This document shows positions 17,321 through 25,738 of a stretch of DNA of 56,839 nucleotides, piece by piece. The position numbers were made by a program, and so were the translations under genes. The notes beneath the pieces were generated by a model that saw only the letters and a list, made by a program, of their open reading frames with translations, was not told the DNA's origin and made no database searches. How positions within the stretch are numbered: position 1 is the first letter of the stretch; each line of letters opens with the position of its first letter. Origin of the DNA: Oceanicaulis sp. (lineage in GTDB: Bacteria; Pseudomonadota; Alphaproteobacteria; Caulobacterales; Maricaulaceae); assembly GCA_020832735.1 (NCBI GenBank), contig JAFIEB010000079.1, positions 1-56,839 on the forward strand, written 5' to 3'.

Positions 17321-17570
17321 TGGCTTTCCTGACTGAAATAATGCGGGCTGCGCCGCTTCGTGGTGCATGGACGCAAACCCAGACCCGGCCTTGAGCGAAC
17401 CCGTAGGTCACGAAACGCTCCTCGCCATAGTCAAACCGGGTGTCGAGAACATCGACCCGGTCGGGGTCAGCGAGCACCTCCAACGCAAAACCAAGTGACA
17501 CGCCATGCTTGTCGCGGTTCGCGTCATCCTTTTCAGGATCGTATTCCAACTGGAGCTGAGTATACGGCAA
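17277..17570 (-). CDS. BrnT family toxin (RelE-like ribonuclease)
   Basis: This 97-residue protein matches BrnT, a small RelE-fold ribonuclease toxin. Landmarks are LEYDPEKDDANRDKHGVS at the N-terminus, then DYGEERFVTYG, the strand VWVCVHAP and the C-terminal IISVRKANERETQRYE, which holds the conserved Arg-Lys-Ala of the active site. It begins with TTG at 17570, preceded by a perfect AAGGAGGT ribosome site 7 nt away. A 15-bp perfect palindrome covers this start codon (see operator entry). The start lies 35 bp from the right repeat, so its promoter must lie in that space or inside the tauE end. Confidence 0.88.
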   Translation of the reverse strand: MPYTQLQLEYDPEKDDANRDKHGVSLGFALEVLADPDRVDVLDTRFDYGEERFVTYGFAQGRVWVCVHAPRSGAARIISVRKANERETQRYEGENRP

Positions 17571-17577
17571 TGCCGTA
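17563..17577. promoter_or_regulatory. Palindrome over the brnT start codon (candidate operator)
   Basis: TACGGCA-A-TGCCGTA is a perfect 7-bp inverted repeat with a 1-bp centre that contains the TTG start codon and touches the Shine-Dalgarno site. Toxin-antitoxin operons are usually repressed by the antitoxin binding such palindromes, so this is the best candidate site for the HTH antitoxin. Confidence 0.55.
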
Positions 17578-17604
17578 CCTCCTTCAACCCTCCACCGGCC
17601 AGAA

Positions 17605-17645
17605 GGTCTGAACCCTAACCCCAGATCGCCGAGCGGATCATGTTC
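17605..17645 (+). repeat. Right 41-bp direct repeat (functional 3' end of tauE)
   Basis: The second copy of the repeat at 16974-17014, differing at two positions. Positions 17615-17645 code for the last residues of the intact tauE gene on the minus strand. Confidence 0.9.
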
Positions 17646-18430
17646 GCGGCCACCAGCGCCAGCCCGACCGCGAACGCCTGACGCAGGCGGGCCGCGTTGA
17701 GTCTGTGGGCCAAAGCCGCGCCCAGGGGCGCCACGAACACCGCCGTCGCAGCGAGAATCACAAAGCCTGGCAGGCTGACAAAACCGAGCGACAGGGGCGC
17801 GCGCCCGTCGGCCGCCCAGCCGGTTATAACAAAGCCCATCGCAGCCGGCGCCCCGATCGCCACGCCGAAGCCCGCTGCAGTGGCCACGGCGGTGTGGATG
17901 GGCCGTCCGAACACGGTCAAGAGCGTCACGCCAAACACGCCGCCGCCGATTCCCATCAGCGCCGAGAGCACGCCGATAAACCCTGCCAAACCGGCGCGCC
18001 AGGGCTGGCCGGGCAGCTCATCACCCAGACGCCAGTCCGCCCGCCCGAAGAAAAACTGCGCGCTCAACACAAAGGCGGTGACGGCAAAGACGATCACCAG
18101 CCCCCGGGTCGGGATCGCGCCCGCCAGCGCCGATCCGCCCAGCGCGCCCAGCACGATCCAGGGCGCCCACTGACGCAGCACTTTGAAATCCACCGCGCCC
18201 CGTCCCGCGTGGGCGGCGACAGAGCGCAGCGAGGTGACGACGATGACCGCCAAAGACGTGCCCACGGCCGCATGCATGGCGTAGTCGGGATAGCCCAGAA
18301 GCTTCAGCGTGTAATACATGGCCGGGACCATCACGACCCCGCCGCCAATGCCGAACAGGCCGGCGATCAGCCCGGCGAAGGCGCCCACCGCGATGAGCGC
18401 CAGAATGAACAGTCCATAGGTCTCGATCAT
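17615..18430 (-). CDS. TauE/SafE family membrane transporter
   Basis: This 271-residue protein belongs to the TauE/SafE (TSUP, DUF81) family, thought to export sulfite or other organosulfur anions. Two internal repeats show the family glycine motif: AGLIAGLFGIGGGVVMVPAM near residue 18 and GVLSALMGIGGGVFGVTLL near 155; about eight membrane helices are visible. ATG 18430 overlaps the dusA stop (ATGA), so translation is coupled to dusA. Its last nine codons are duplicated 631 bp away as the left repeat of the toxin-antitoxin cassette. Confidence 0.88.
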   Translation of the reverse strand: MIETYGLFILALIAVGAFAGLIAGLFGIGGGVVMVPAMYYTLKLLGYPDYAMHAAVGTSLAVIVVTSLRSVAAHAGRGAVDFKVLRQWAPWIVLGALGGSALAGAIPTRGLVIVFAVTAFVLSAQFFFGRADWRLGDELPGQPWRAGLAGFIGVLSALMGIGGGVFGVTLLTVFGRPIHTAVATAAGFGVAIGAPAAMGFVITGWAADGRAPLSLGFVSLPGFVILAATAVFVAPLGAALAHRLNAARLRQAFAVGLALVAANMIRSAIWG

Positions 18431-19434
18431 GCCGCCGCGCGCGCCTCCATGACGGCGTGCAGCGCCATCTCGACCACCGCCCAGTCCGCATCGGGGCGAT
18501 GGGCGTTCTCCGACAGCACCCGGCGCCAAAGGCGCGCGCCGGGCAAGCCTGCGAACAGGCCCAGCATATGGCGGGTGATAGCGTTCAGCCGCGCGCCCTC
18601 GGCCAGGCGCGCCTCCACATAGGGGCGGTAGGCCTCGACAACCTCGAATGGCGAGCGCGGCTCGCCCGCCTCGCCATAGAAGCGCGCATCCACTTCGCTC
18701 AGGATCAGGGGCGTGTGATAGGCCGCCCGGCCCAGCATCACGCCATCCAGCCCCTCCCCTTCAGCCAACGCCGCATCCAGATCGGCGAGGCCCCCGTTCA
18801 GGATGATCTCCAGATCCGGCCGCGCCGCCTTGAGCTCGCGCACCAGATCATAGTCCAGCGGCGGAACATCCCGGTTCTCTTTTGGGCTGAGCCCGTCGAG
18901 CCAGGCCTTGCGGGCATGGACGATGAAGCAGGTCACGCCGCTCTTGGCGACGGTGTCGACGAAGCCGAACAGCGTCTCACGCGGGTCCTGGTCGTCGACG
19001 CCGAGGCGATGCTTGACCGTCACCGGAACGGATACCGCCTCGCGCATCGCCTGCAGGCAGTCACGCACCAGCTGCGGCTCGCGCATCAGGCAGGCGCCAA
19101 ACCGGCCCGATTGCACACGGTCCGACGGGCAGCCCACATTCAGATTAATCTCAATATAGCCGAAGCCTTGCGCGATCCGCGCCGCGCGCGCCAGCAGGTC
19201 CGGGTCCGATCCGCCCAGCTGTATCGCGACAGGATGCTCGGCCGGATCAAACCCGATCAGGCGCGGCGCATCGCCGTGAAGCACCGCCTGATCCACCGCC
19301 ATCTCGGTATAGAGCAGCGCCCGGCGCGTCAGCACGCGGTGAAACGCCCGGCAATGCCGGTCGGTCCAGTCCATCATGGGCGCCACGCAAAAGCGCCGGT
19401 CCGGGGCGGGGGATATGTCACAGCTTTCGCTCAT
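18427..19434 (-). CDS. dusA: tRNA-dihydrouridine(20/20a) synthase DusA
   Basis: DusA reduces uridines 20 and 20a in the tRNA D-loop with FMN and NADPH. The 335-residue protein has FCVAPMMDWTDRHCR at the N-terminus, AIQLGGSDPDLLARAA, the catalytic cysteine in INLNVGCPSDRVQSGRFGAC, VKHRLGVDD, the substrate-side HARKAWLDGLSPKENRD, and LNGGL for phosphate binding. The segment KAWLDGLSPKENR is typical of DusA rather than DusB or DusC. ATG 19434 gives the usual length. It is followed without gap by tauE. Confidence 0.93.
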   Translation of the reverse strand: MSESCDISPAPDRRFCVAPMMDWTDRHCRAFHRVLTRRALLYTEMAVDQAVLHGDAPRLIGFDPAEHPVAIQLGGSDPDLLARAARIAQGFGYIEINLNVGCPSDRVQSGRFGACLMREPQLVRDCLQAMREAVSVPVTVKHRLGVDDQDPRETLFGFVDTVAKSGVTCFIVHARKAWLDGLSPKENRDVPPLDYDLVRELKAARPDLEIILNGGLADLDAALAEGEGLDGVMLGRAAYHTPLILSEVDARFYGEAGEPRSPFEVVEAYRPYVEARLAEGARLNAITRHMLGLFAGLPGARLWRRVLSENAHRPDADWAVVEMALHAVMEARAAA

Positions 19435-19599
19435 GACGCGCGATGTACGCCGGACCGGTGACCAGCGCAAATCCGCCCTTGCTGCAGGTGCGCCACACCG
19501 GTTGCAACCTGGTCTGTCTAGAATTTAATAAATTTGCGTTTGGAGCATAAGGTGAGTGGCCGGTACCCTTAAGGTGCACTAGCAAAAAGGAAGACCGCC

Positions 19600-20097
19600 A
19601 TGCGCCTTCGCTTCTCAGCCCTTGCTGCGCTCGCGACACTCGCCGTCTGCGCCGCAGGCCCGGTCCACGCGGCCCAGCCCGGCCTTCAGTCACAAGGCGA
19701 CCTCGCTGGCGATCCGCGCCTCGGCGAGCAGGTTGACCGCATCTGCACGGGCCGCCAACTGCGCGCCTTCTCCGACGCGACCGAGCACCACATTGTCGTG
19801 CGCGCCGGACGGGACCGGCATTACCTGCTGGAAACCGTCGGTTCATGTGTCGGGCTGGAGCGCGCCCATCAGGTCGCATTCCACCAGTTCTCCCTCTGCC
19901 TGGCCCCAGGCGACAGGCTCTTGGGGTCAGAGGCCACGCCGACCCGGCTGGGGGCCTCGGCCCCGCAGCGTGGCGCCAGCCGGACCGCGCCCCGCAACGT
20001 CGGCTTTGGGTGCCAGATTTCCGCGATCCATGAATGGAACCCGGACGCCCGCGCAACGGACACCCGTCCTGTCTCCGGGTCTGCGGCCCAACGCTGA
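19600..20097 (+). CDS. Secreted protein, DUF6491-like
   Basis: This 165-residue protein has a signal peptide (RLRFSALAALATLAVCAAG, cleavage after VHA near residue 24). The mature part has RICTGRQLRAFSDATEH, then HYLLETVGSCVGLERAHQVAF and FSLCLAPGDRLLG, an arrangement of Cys residues around a YxLxTxxxC strand that recalls DUF6491 periplasmic proteins of Caulobacterales, function unknown. The start has AGGAAG 7 nt upstream. An AT-rich stretch (about 19520-19560) lies before it and may hold the promoter. A 28-bp palindrome follows the stop. Confidence 0.65.
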   Translation: MRLRFSALAALATLAVCAAGPVHAAQPGLQSQGDLAGDPRLGEQVDRICTGRQLRAFSDATEHHIVVRAGRDRHYLLETVGSCVGLERAHQVAFHQFSLCLAPGDRLLGSEATPTRLGASAPQRGASRTAPRNVGFGCQISAIHEWNPDARATDTRPVSGSAAQR

Positions 20098-20103
20098 AAA
20101 GCA

Positions 20104-20131
20104 GGAGACCGGCGGCGCGCCGCCGGTCTCC
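20104..20131 (+). terminator. Perfect 28-bp palindrome after the DUF6491-like gene
   Basis: GGAGACCGGCGGCG and CGCCGCCGGTCTCC are exact inverse complements, starting 7 nt after the stop codon at 20097. A 12-bp stem with a 4-nt loop is possible. No U-run follows, so it is an atypical terminator or a transcript-stabilising hairpin. Confidence 0.55.
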
Positions 20132-20365
20132 CACACGCCTGACCTGGAAGGTCAAAATGCCCGGGCAAGCGCAACCCGGCGCGCCTTTGAGGTGTTTCTG
20201 ACACGGCGTAGGCCAGGGCGAGCCGCACGGCCCGCTTTGGCTCACGCGCCTGACCGCCATACCGCCAGTGCGCCCGCCCGCCGGGCGGCGCCTGGCGGAA
20301 CCGGCCCGCCTGAAACTCATGGAAATGCAGAGATGTCGCGCCTGTTTCCGGCGCAGTCAAACGCC

Positions 20366-20632
20366 TCAGTCACCGGGCGCGAAACCGTCCGGCCAGATGA
20401 TGTCCACCCCTTCGCGAAACTCCGGAGGGCCATGCGTGCGCAGCTTGCACTCCTGCCAGGTGATCATCGCGGCTGCGTTCAGGAAGACCGAACTGTTGCT
20501 CAGGTTGCTCTTGTGCGCGAATGCCGCCATAGAGTTGAGCATCTCGATCAGATACCCCGCCGCCGCCTCAACTGGCGCCGGCTCGGTCAGCAGAGCATAA
20601 CTGTCTGGCAAGGGTTCTCTTTTGTCGATCAT
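20366..20632 (-). CDS. Hypothetical protein, 88 residues
   Basis: I do not recognise a family. The frame from ATG 20632 gives a soluble protein rich in Ala, Asn, Met and acidic residues, with a helix around residues 18-40 (AAAGYLIEMLNSMAAFAH), then ITWQECKLR and an acidic end VDIIWPDGFAPGD. Amino-acid use looks like a real protein and the opposite strand carries no better candidate. The frame continues back to 20671. The gene is isolated: 268 bp separate it from the secreted protein and 196 bp from topA; the space upstream (20640-20715) is AT-richer than the surroundings and may hold its promoter. Confidence 0.5.
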   Translation of the reverse strand: MIDKREPLPDSYALLTEPAPVEAAAGYLIEMLNSMAAFAHKSNLSNSSVFLNAAAMITWQECKLRTHGPPEFREGVDIIWPDGFAPGD

Positions 20633-20828
20633 GGGCGAACCTGAGTTTGCGAGCGCGAGCCAAGAAAGCAACTACTAGACGTGAGCTTGTCAGATTACAC
20701 GTTTAAATTCAAGCGGCGGCCGCCAGCGCGCCCGTGTTGACTCCATGCTGACCATCACCCACTTTCCGCCGCCGCTGCGCCGGATGAACCGCGCATCGCT
20801 CCCGCGCCGCCTGTAGGTCGTCCCCAAC

Positions 20829-23477
20829 ATGAACGTCGTCGTCGTTGAATCACCCGCCAAAGCCAAGACCATCAACAAGTATCTGGGCTCTGGCTACATT
20901 GTGCTGGCCAGCTTCGGCCATGTGCGGGACCTGCCCGCCAAGGACGGTTCAGTGCGTCCGGACGAGGATTTCGCGATGGACTGGGAGGTCGATCCCAAGT
21001 CCCAGACGCGCATCAAGGCCATCGCCGACGCCCTGAAAGACGCCGACACCCTGATCCTGGCCACTGACCCGGACCGGGAAGGCGAAGCGATCTCCTGGCA
21101 CTTGCTCGAAGCGCTGACCAAGCGCCGGGCGCTCAAGGACAAGCGCATCCAGCGCGTCGCCTTCAACGCCATCACCAAAAAGGCCGTCAGCGAGGCGCTC
21201 GAACGCCCGCGCGACGTCGATATGGAGCTGGTGCAGGCCTATCTGGCCCGGCGCGCGCTCGATTATCTGGTGGGATTCACCCTCTCCCCGGTGCTCTGGC
21301 GCAAGCTGCCCGGCTCCCGCTCGGCCGGCCGGGTCCAGTCAGTGGCCCTTCGGCTGATCACCGAGCGCGAGAGCGAGATCGAACGTTTCAGGGCGCAGGA
21401 ATACTGGTCTGTGGACGCCGATGTGCGCGCCGACGGCGCTGACAGCGCCTTCAAAGCCCGCCTGTCACGCTTTGAAAACGAGAAGATCACGCGGCTGACC
21501 ATTGGCGACGAGACGCGTGCGCGGGCTGCAGAGGCAGCCATCCGCACCGCCCGGCTCACCGTCTCGGCGGTGGAAGCCAAGCCCGCCCGCCGCAATCCGC
21601 CCCCGCCCTTCACCACCTCGACCCTGCAGCAGGAGGCTGCTCGCAAGCTCGGCTACGACGCACAGCGCACCATGCGCGCCGCCCAGCGCCTCTATGAGGG
21701 CGTGGAGATTGGCGGCGAGACCGTCGGCCTGATCACTTATATGCGGACCGACGGGGTCACGATGGATTCCGGCGCCGTGGCCGAAGCGCGCGCCGTGATC
21801 CGCAATCAGCACGGCCCCGATTTCGTGCCCGAGAAGCCGCGCGCCTACAGCTCCAAAGCGCGCAACGCCCAGGAAGCGCACGAAGCGATCCGGCCAACCA
21901 GCTTCTCTCGCAGCCCGGATACGCTCAGCCTGGATTCCGATCAGGCCCGGCTCTACGCCCTGATCTGGAAGCGCGCCGTGGCCAGCCAGATGGAAAGCGC
22001 GCGCCTTGAGCGCACCACCATCGACATCGAAAACGAAGACGGCTCGCTCGCACTGAGAGCCACGGGCTCTGTCGTAGTGTTCCCCGGCTTCTTCGCGCTC
22101 TACCAGGAAGGGCGCGATGATGAGGAAGACGAGGGCGAAACCCGCCTGCCCGCCGTGCGTCAGGGCGCAGGCGCGCGCGCCGAGCAGACCTACACCGAAC
22201 AGCACTTCACCCAGCCGCCGCCGCGCAATAGCGAAGCCTCGCTGGTGAAGAAGATGGAGGAGCTGGGCATCGGCCGGCCCTCCACCTACGCCTCCATACT
22301 GACCGTGCTGCGTGATCGCGATTACGTGCGCATGGAGGACAAGCGCTTCGTGCCCGAGGACAAGGGCCGGGTGGTGATCGCTTTCCTGGAAAACTTCTTC
22401 AAGCGCTATGTGGAATATGATTTCACGGCCGGCCTGGAGGATCAGCTGGACAAGGTCTCGGCTGGCGAGCTGGACTGGAAAGAGCTGCTGCGCGCCTTCT
22501 GGCGCGACTTCTCCGCCAATATGGAAGGCATCGCCGACCTGCGCATTGGCGACGTCATCGACGCGATGAATATCGCGCTCGAACCGCTGATCTATCCGCC
22601 GCGCGAGGACGGGTCCGATCCGCGCATCTGCCCGTCTTGCAATGTCGGCACGCTGTCGCTGCGGCTGGGCAAGCACGGCGCCTTTGTGGGCTGCTCGAAC
22701 TATCCCGATTGCCGCTACACACGGCCGCTGGGCGCCAGCGAGGCGCCAGCGGGCGCCAATGGCGACGGCGCGCTGGGCGAGCACCCGGATACCGGCGCGA
22801 CCATCTATCTCAAGGACGGCCGTTTCGGCCCGTATCTGGAAATGACCATCGAGGGCGAGGAGAAGCCCCGGCGCGGCTCCCTGCCCAAGGGGTGGAGCCC
22901 ATCCAGCCTGACGCTGGAGCAGGCCGTCAAGCTGATCGACCTGCCGCGCCTGGTCGGCCTGCACCCGGAGGACGGCGAACCTATCGAGGCAGGGATCGGG
23001 CGATATGGCCCGTTCGTGCGCCATGGCGCCACCTACGCTAATCTGCCCAATGCCGAGGACGTGTTCGAGGTGGGCGTCAACCGCGCGGTCGATCTGATCG
23101 CTCAGAAGAAGGCCGGGCGCGGCCAGCGCGGCGGGGCCGCAGCTGCGCCGCTCAAGGAGCTGGGCGAGCATCCGTCCGAGGGCGGGCCGGTGAACGTGAT
23201 GAGCGGGCGCTACGGCCCTTACGTCAAGCATGGCAAGGTCAACGCCACCCTGCCCAAAGGCATGGACCCGCAGGCGATCACGCTGGAGCAGGCTGTGACG
23301 CTGATCGCAGAGAAAGCCGCCAAAGGCGGCAAGGCGCCGGCGCGCAAGTCCGCAGCCAGGAAATCGCCGGCGAAGAAGTCAGCTGCAAAGAAGCCTGCTG
23401 CTAAAAAGGCTTCTGCCGGGAAAACGCCTGCGAAAAAGAGCGCGCCCCGGAAAACCGCCAAGAAGGATGCGTCTTGA
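20829..23477 (+). CDS. topA: DNA topoisomerase I
   Basis: Type IA topoisomerase that relaxes negative supercoils. The 882-residue protein starts with NVVVVESPAKAKTINKYLG (TOPRIM) and has TDPDREGEAISWHL with the acidic metal triad. The catalytic tyrosine is Tyr304 in GLITYMRTDG. A four-cysteine zinc finger (CPSCNVG and CSNYPDC, about 600-630) and several C-terminal repeat domains with RYGPYVKHG follow. The last 45 residues are a Lys/Ala/Pro-rich tail with repeated KKSA, AAKK and APARK units, likely a DNA-binding tail. Its stop overlaps the TTG start of rnr. Confidence 0.96.
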   Translation: MNVVVVESPAKAKTINKYLGSGYIVLASFGHVRDLPAKDGSVRPDEDFAMDWEVDPKSQTRIKAIADALKDADTLILATDPDREGEAISWHLLEALTKRRALKDKRIQRVAFNAITKKAVSEALERPRDVDMELVQAYLARRALDYLVGFTLSPVLWRKLPGSRSAGRVQSVALRLITERESEIERFRAQEYWSVDADVRADGADSAFKARLSRFENEKITRLTIGDETRARAAEAAIRTARLTVSAVEAKPARRNPPPPFTTSTLQQEAARKLGYDAQRTMRAAQRLYEGVEIGGETVGLITYMRTDGVTMDSGAVAEARAVIRNQHGPDFVPEKPRAYSSKARNAQEAHEAIRPTSFSRSPDTLSLDSDQARLYALIWKRAVASQMESARLERTTIDIENEDGSLALRATGSVVVFPGFFALYQEGRDDEEDEGETRLPAVRQGAGARAEQTYTEQHFTQPPPRNSEASLVKKMEELGIGRPSTYASILTVLRDRDYVRMEDKRFVPEDKGRVVIAFLENFFKRYVEYDFTAGLEDQLDKVSAGELDWKELLRAFWRDFSANMEGIADLRIGDVIDAMNIALEPLIYPPREDGSDPRICPSCNVGTLSLRLGKHGAFVGCSNYPDCRYTRPLGASEAPAGANGDGALGEHPDTGATIYLKDGRFGPYLEMTIEGEEKPRRGSLPKGWSPSSLTLEQAVKLIDLPRLVGLHPEDGEPIEAGIGRYGPFVRHGATYANLPNAEDVFEVGVNRAVDLIAQKKAGRGQRGGAAAAPLKELGEHPSEGGPVNVMSGRYGPYVKHGKVNATLPKGMDPQAITLEQAVTLIAEKAAKGGKAPARKSAARKSPAKKSAAKKPAAKKASAGKTPAKKSAPRKTAKKDAS

Positions 23478-25738
23478 GCCGCGACCCCTATGAAGATCAC
23501 GGGTTCACCCGCAAAGGGCTGATTGAAGCGGTCCGGCTGGGCGAAGGCCGGTTCACCAAGCGCGAGCTGGCCCGGGCGCTGGGACTGAGCGGGGATCAAA
23601 AACGCGTCCTGAAGGACGCCCTGCGCGCGCTTGAAACCGAGGGCGCGATCCGAAAGACCGGCGCCAAGGCCTATGACATCGCCGGCGGGCTTCCCGCCGT
23701 CAGCGTTCTGGAGGTTTATGACCGCGATGTGGACGGGGAGTTCCTGTGCCGGCCTGTGAAGGCGGAGCTGCAGGGGCCGGTGATCCGCCTCGCCCCGGAG
23801 CGCAAATCCGGCCGGTCGCGCCCCGCAGGCGTCGGAGACAGGGTTCTCGCCCGGCTGACGCCGGACGAGGAGGGCGGCTATGACGCCGAGGTCATGCGGG
23901 TGCTGGGCCAGGTCTCAGAGCGCATATTGTGCGTCCTGCGCCAGTCCGGACCGGGCGAGGCGCGCCTGGTCCCGGTGAACCGGCGAGCACGCCATGAACT
24001 GATCCCTGCGCGCGGCGAGACGCGCAAGGCTGCAGACGGCGATCTGGTCAGCGTGCGCATCGCTTCAGAGCGCCGCCACGGGCTGAAGACCGCCGTGATC
24101 GAGGAAGTGATCGGCCGCGCCGACAGCCCGCGCGCCGGCTCGGTCATCGCCATGGCCGAGCACGACGTGCCCGACGGATTCGCCGATGCCGAGCTCAAGG
24201 AGGTCAAGGCTGTCCGCCCGGTGACCATGGGCCGGCGCACCGATCTGCGCGACATTCCGCTGATCACCATCGATCCCCATGATGCGCGCGACCATGATGA
24301 TGCGGTCTGGGCCGCGCCTGACGAGGACCCGGCCAATTCCGGCGGCTGGATCGTGATCGTGGCCATCGCCGACGTGGCCGCCTATGTCCGCCCCGGATCG
24401 GCGCTGGACAAGGGCGCGCGCAAGCGCGGCGTGTCGGTCTATCTGCCCGACCGGGTGGTGCCGATGCTGCCCGAGCGCCTGTCCAACGACCTGTGCTCGC
24501 TCAAGGAGGGCGAGGAGCGCCCCTGCCTGGCGGTGCGCATGGTGTTTGACCGCGACGGCGCCAAGCGATCCCACGCCTTTATGCGCGGCTGGATGCGCTC
24601 GGCCGCCGGACTGTCCTATGAGGACGCCCAGGCGGCCATTGACGGCAAGGGCAAAGGCAAGGCCGAAACCCTGCTTGAGGGGGTCCTCAAACCGCTCTGG
24701 GGCGCATATGGCGCGCTCAGGCGCGCCCGCGCCCGGCGCGAACCGCTGGAGATCGACGCGCCCGAGCGCAAGATCCAGATCGGCGAGGACGGATCGGTCC
24801 AGGGCGTGAATCTGCGCGAACGCTTCGACGCCCACAAGCTGATCGAGGAGATGATGATCCAGGCCAATGTGGCTGCGGCCGAGGCCCTGGAGGAAAAGCG
24901 CACGCCCCAGATCTACCGCATCCATGACGAGCCCGGCGCGCAGAAGCTGGAAAGCCTGGCCGACTTCCTGCCGCATGTGGGCCTGAAATGGACGCGCGGC
25001 GACCGGGTCACGCCTGCGCGCTTCAATGTCGTGCTCAAGGCCGCCGAAGGCTCCGAGCACTACGAGACCGTCAACGAGGTGGTGCTGCGCAGCCAGTCCC
25101 AGGCGGTCTACGACATAAACAACATCGGCCATTTCGGCCTCAATCTGGCACGCTATTCCCATTTCACCTCGCCGATCCGCCGGTATGCCGACCTGACCAT
25201 CCACCGCGCCCTGATCCGGGCCTACGGGCTGGGCGACGACGGTCAGAGCGATGAGGAGCGCAGCCAGCTCGAGGCCATCGCCGAGGAGACCAGCACCAAT
25301 GAGCGCCGCGCCATGGCCGCCGAGCGCGATGCGGTGGACCGGTTCATCGCCGGCTGGCTGTCAGCGCGCACCGGCGGCGAGTTTGACGGGCGCATCACCG
25401 CCGTGACACGCTTCGGGCTGTTCGTCAGGCTGGATGAAACAGGCGCGGACGGACTGTGCCCGATCTCCCAGCTAGGCGATGAGTATTTCGTCCATGACGA
25501 AGCCGCTCACGCCCTTGTGGGCCAGCGCACCGGCGGGCGCTTCCGGCTCGGCCTGCGCGTCAAGGTGCGTCTGGTTGAAGCAACGCCCGTGACGGGCGGG
25601 CTGATATTCGACATGCTGACCGCTCCCGAACCTGGACGCCCCGATCAGGGCCGTACGCAGGCGCGCTCGGGCCGCAAGGGCTTCGAGCGGCGCGCGGGCG
25701 GCGCTCAGAAGAAGCCCCATGGCCGACGCAAACGCTAG
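23474..25738 (+). CDS. rnr: Ribonuclease R
   Basis: RNase R is a 3'-5' hydrolytic exoribonuclease that degrades structured RNA. The 754-residue chain has an N-terminal helix-turn-helix-like part (FTKRELARALGLSGDQKRVL), cold-shock domains, the RNB domain with the metal-binding aspartates in TIDPHDARDHDDAV near residue 276, and HFTSPIRRYADLTIHR. The C-terminal S1 domain (about 635-715) has GRITAVTRFGLFVRLDETGA, and a basic tail follows. It starts with TTG at 23474 inside the topA stop (TTGA), preceded by AAGAAGGA, so translation is coupled to topA. Confidence 0.95.
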   Translation: MSRDPYEDHGFTRKGLIEAVRLGEGRFTKRELARALGLSGDQKRVLKDALRALETEGAIRKTGAKAYDIAGGLPAVSVLEVYDRDVDGEFLCRPVKAELQGPVIRLAPERKSGRSRPAGVGDRVLARLTPDEEGGYDAEVMRVLGQVSERILCVLRQSGPGEARLVPVNRRARHELIPARGETRKAADGDLVSVRIASERRHGLKTAVIEEVIGRADSPRAGSVIAMAEHDVPDGFADAELKEVKAVRPVTMGRRTDLRDIPLITIDPHDARDHDDAVWAAPDEDPANSGGWIVIVAIADVAAYVRPGSALDKGARKRGVSVYLPDRVVPMLPERLSNDLCSLKEGEERPCLAVRMVFDRDGAKRSHAFMRGWMRSAAGLSYEDAQAAIDGKGKGKAETLLEGVLKPLWGAYGALRRARARREPLEIDAPERKIQIGEDGSVQGVNLRERFDAHKLIEEMMIQANVAAAEALEEKRTPQIYRIHDEPGAQKLESLADFLPHVGLKWTRGDRVTPARFNVVLKAAEGSEHYETVNEVVLRSQSQAVYDINNIGHFGLNLARYSHFTSPIRRYADLTIHRALIRAYGLGDDGQSDEERSQLEAIAEETSTNERRAMAAERDAVDRFIAGWLSARTGGEFDGRITAVTRFGLFVRLDETGADGLCPISQLGDEYFVHDEAAHALVGQRTGGRFRLGLRVKVRLVEATPVTGGLIFDMLTAPEPGRPDQGRTQARSGRKGFERRAGGAQKKPHGRRKR

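Larger units (their letters stand above)
16974..17645. mobile_element. Putative mini-cassette: BrnT/HTH toxin-antitoxin pair between direct repeats
   Basis: The 590 bp between the two 41-bp repeats hold only the toxin gene, its antitoxin, and about 35 bp upstream. The antitoxin stop is 18 bp from the left repeat. No recombinase is encoded. Recombination between the repeats would delete the pair and restore a clean DUF1289-tauE junction. The repeat is the 3' end of tauE, so the gene end is rebuilt by the insertion, as with integrative elements. Mobility is inference. Confidence 0.55.

Noticed and set aside
19418-20320. Open frame of 300 residues on the minus strand overlapping the DUF6491-like gene
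   Set aside because: Its translation is Arg/Gly-rich without any domain, while the plus strand has a signal peptide, a ribosome site and conserved cysteines.
23330-23470. Repeat-like Lys/Ala-coding stretch at the end of topA
   Set aside because: It codes for the basic low-complexity tail known from alphaproteobacterial topoisomerase I; it is not a DNA repeat array or CRISPR.
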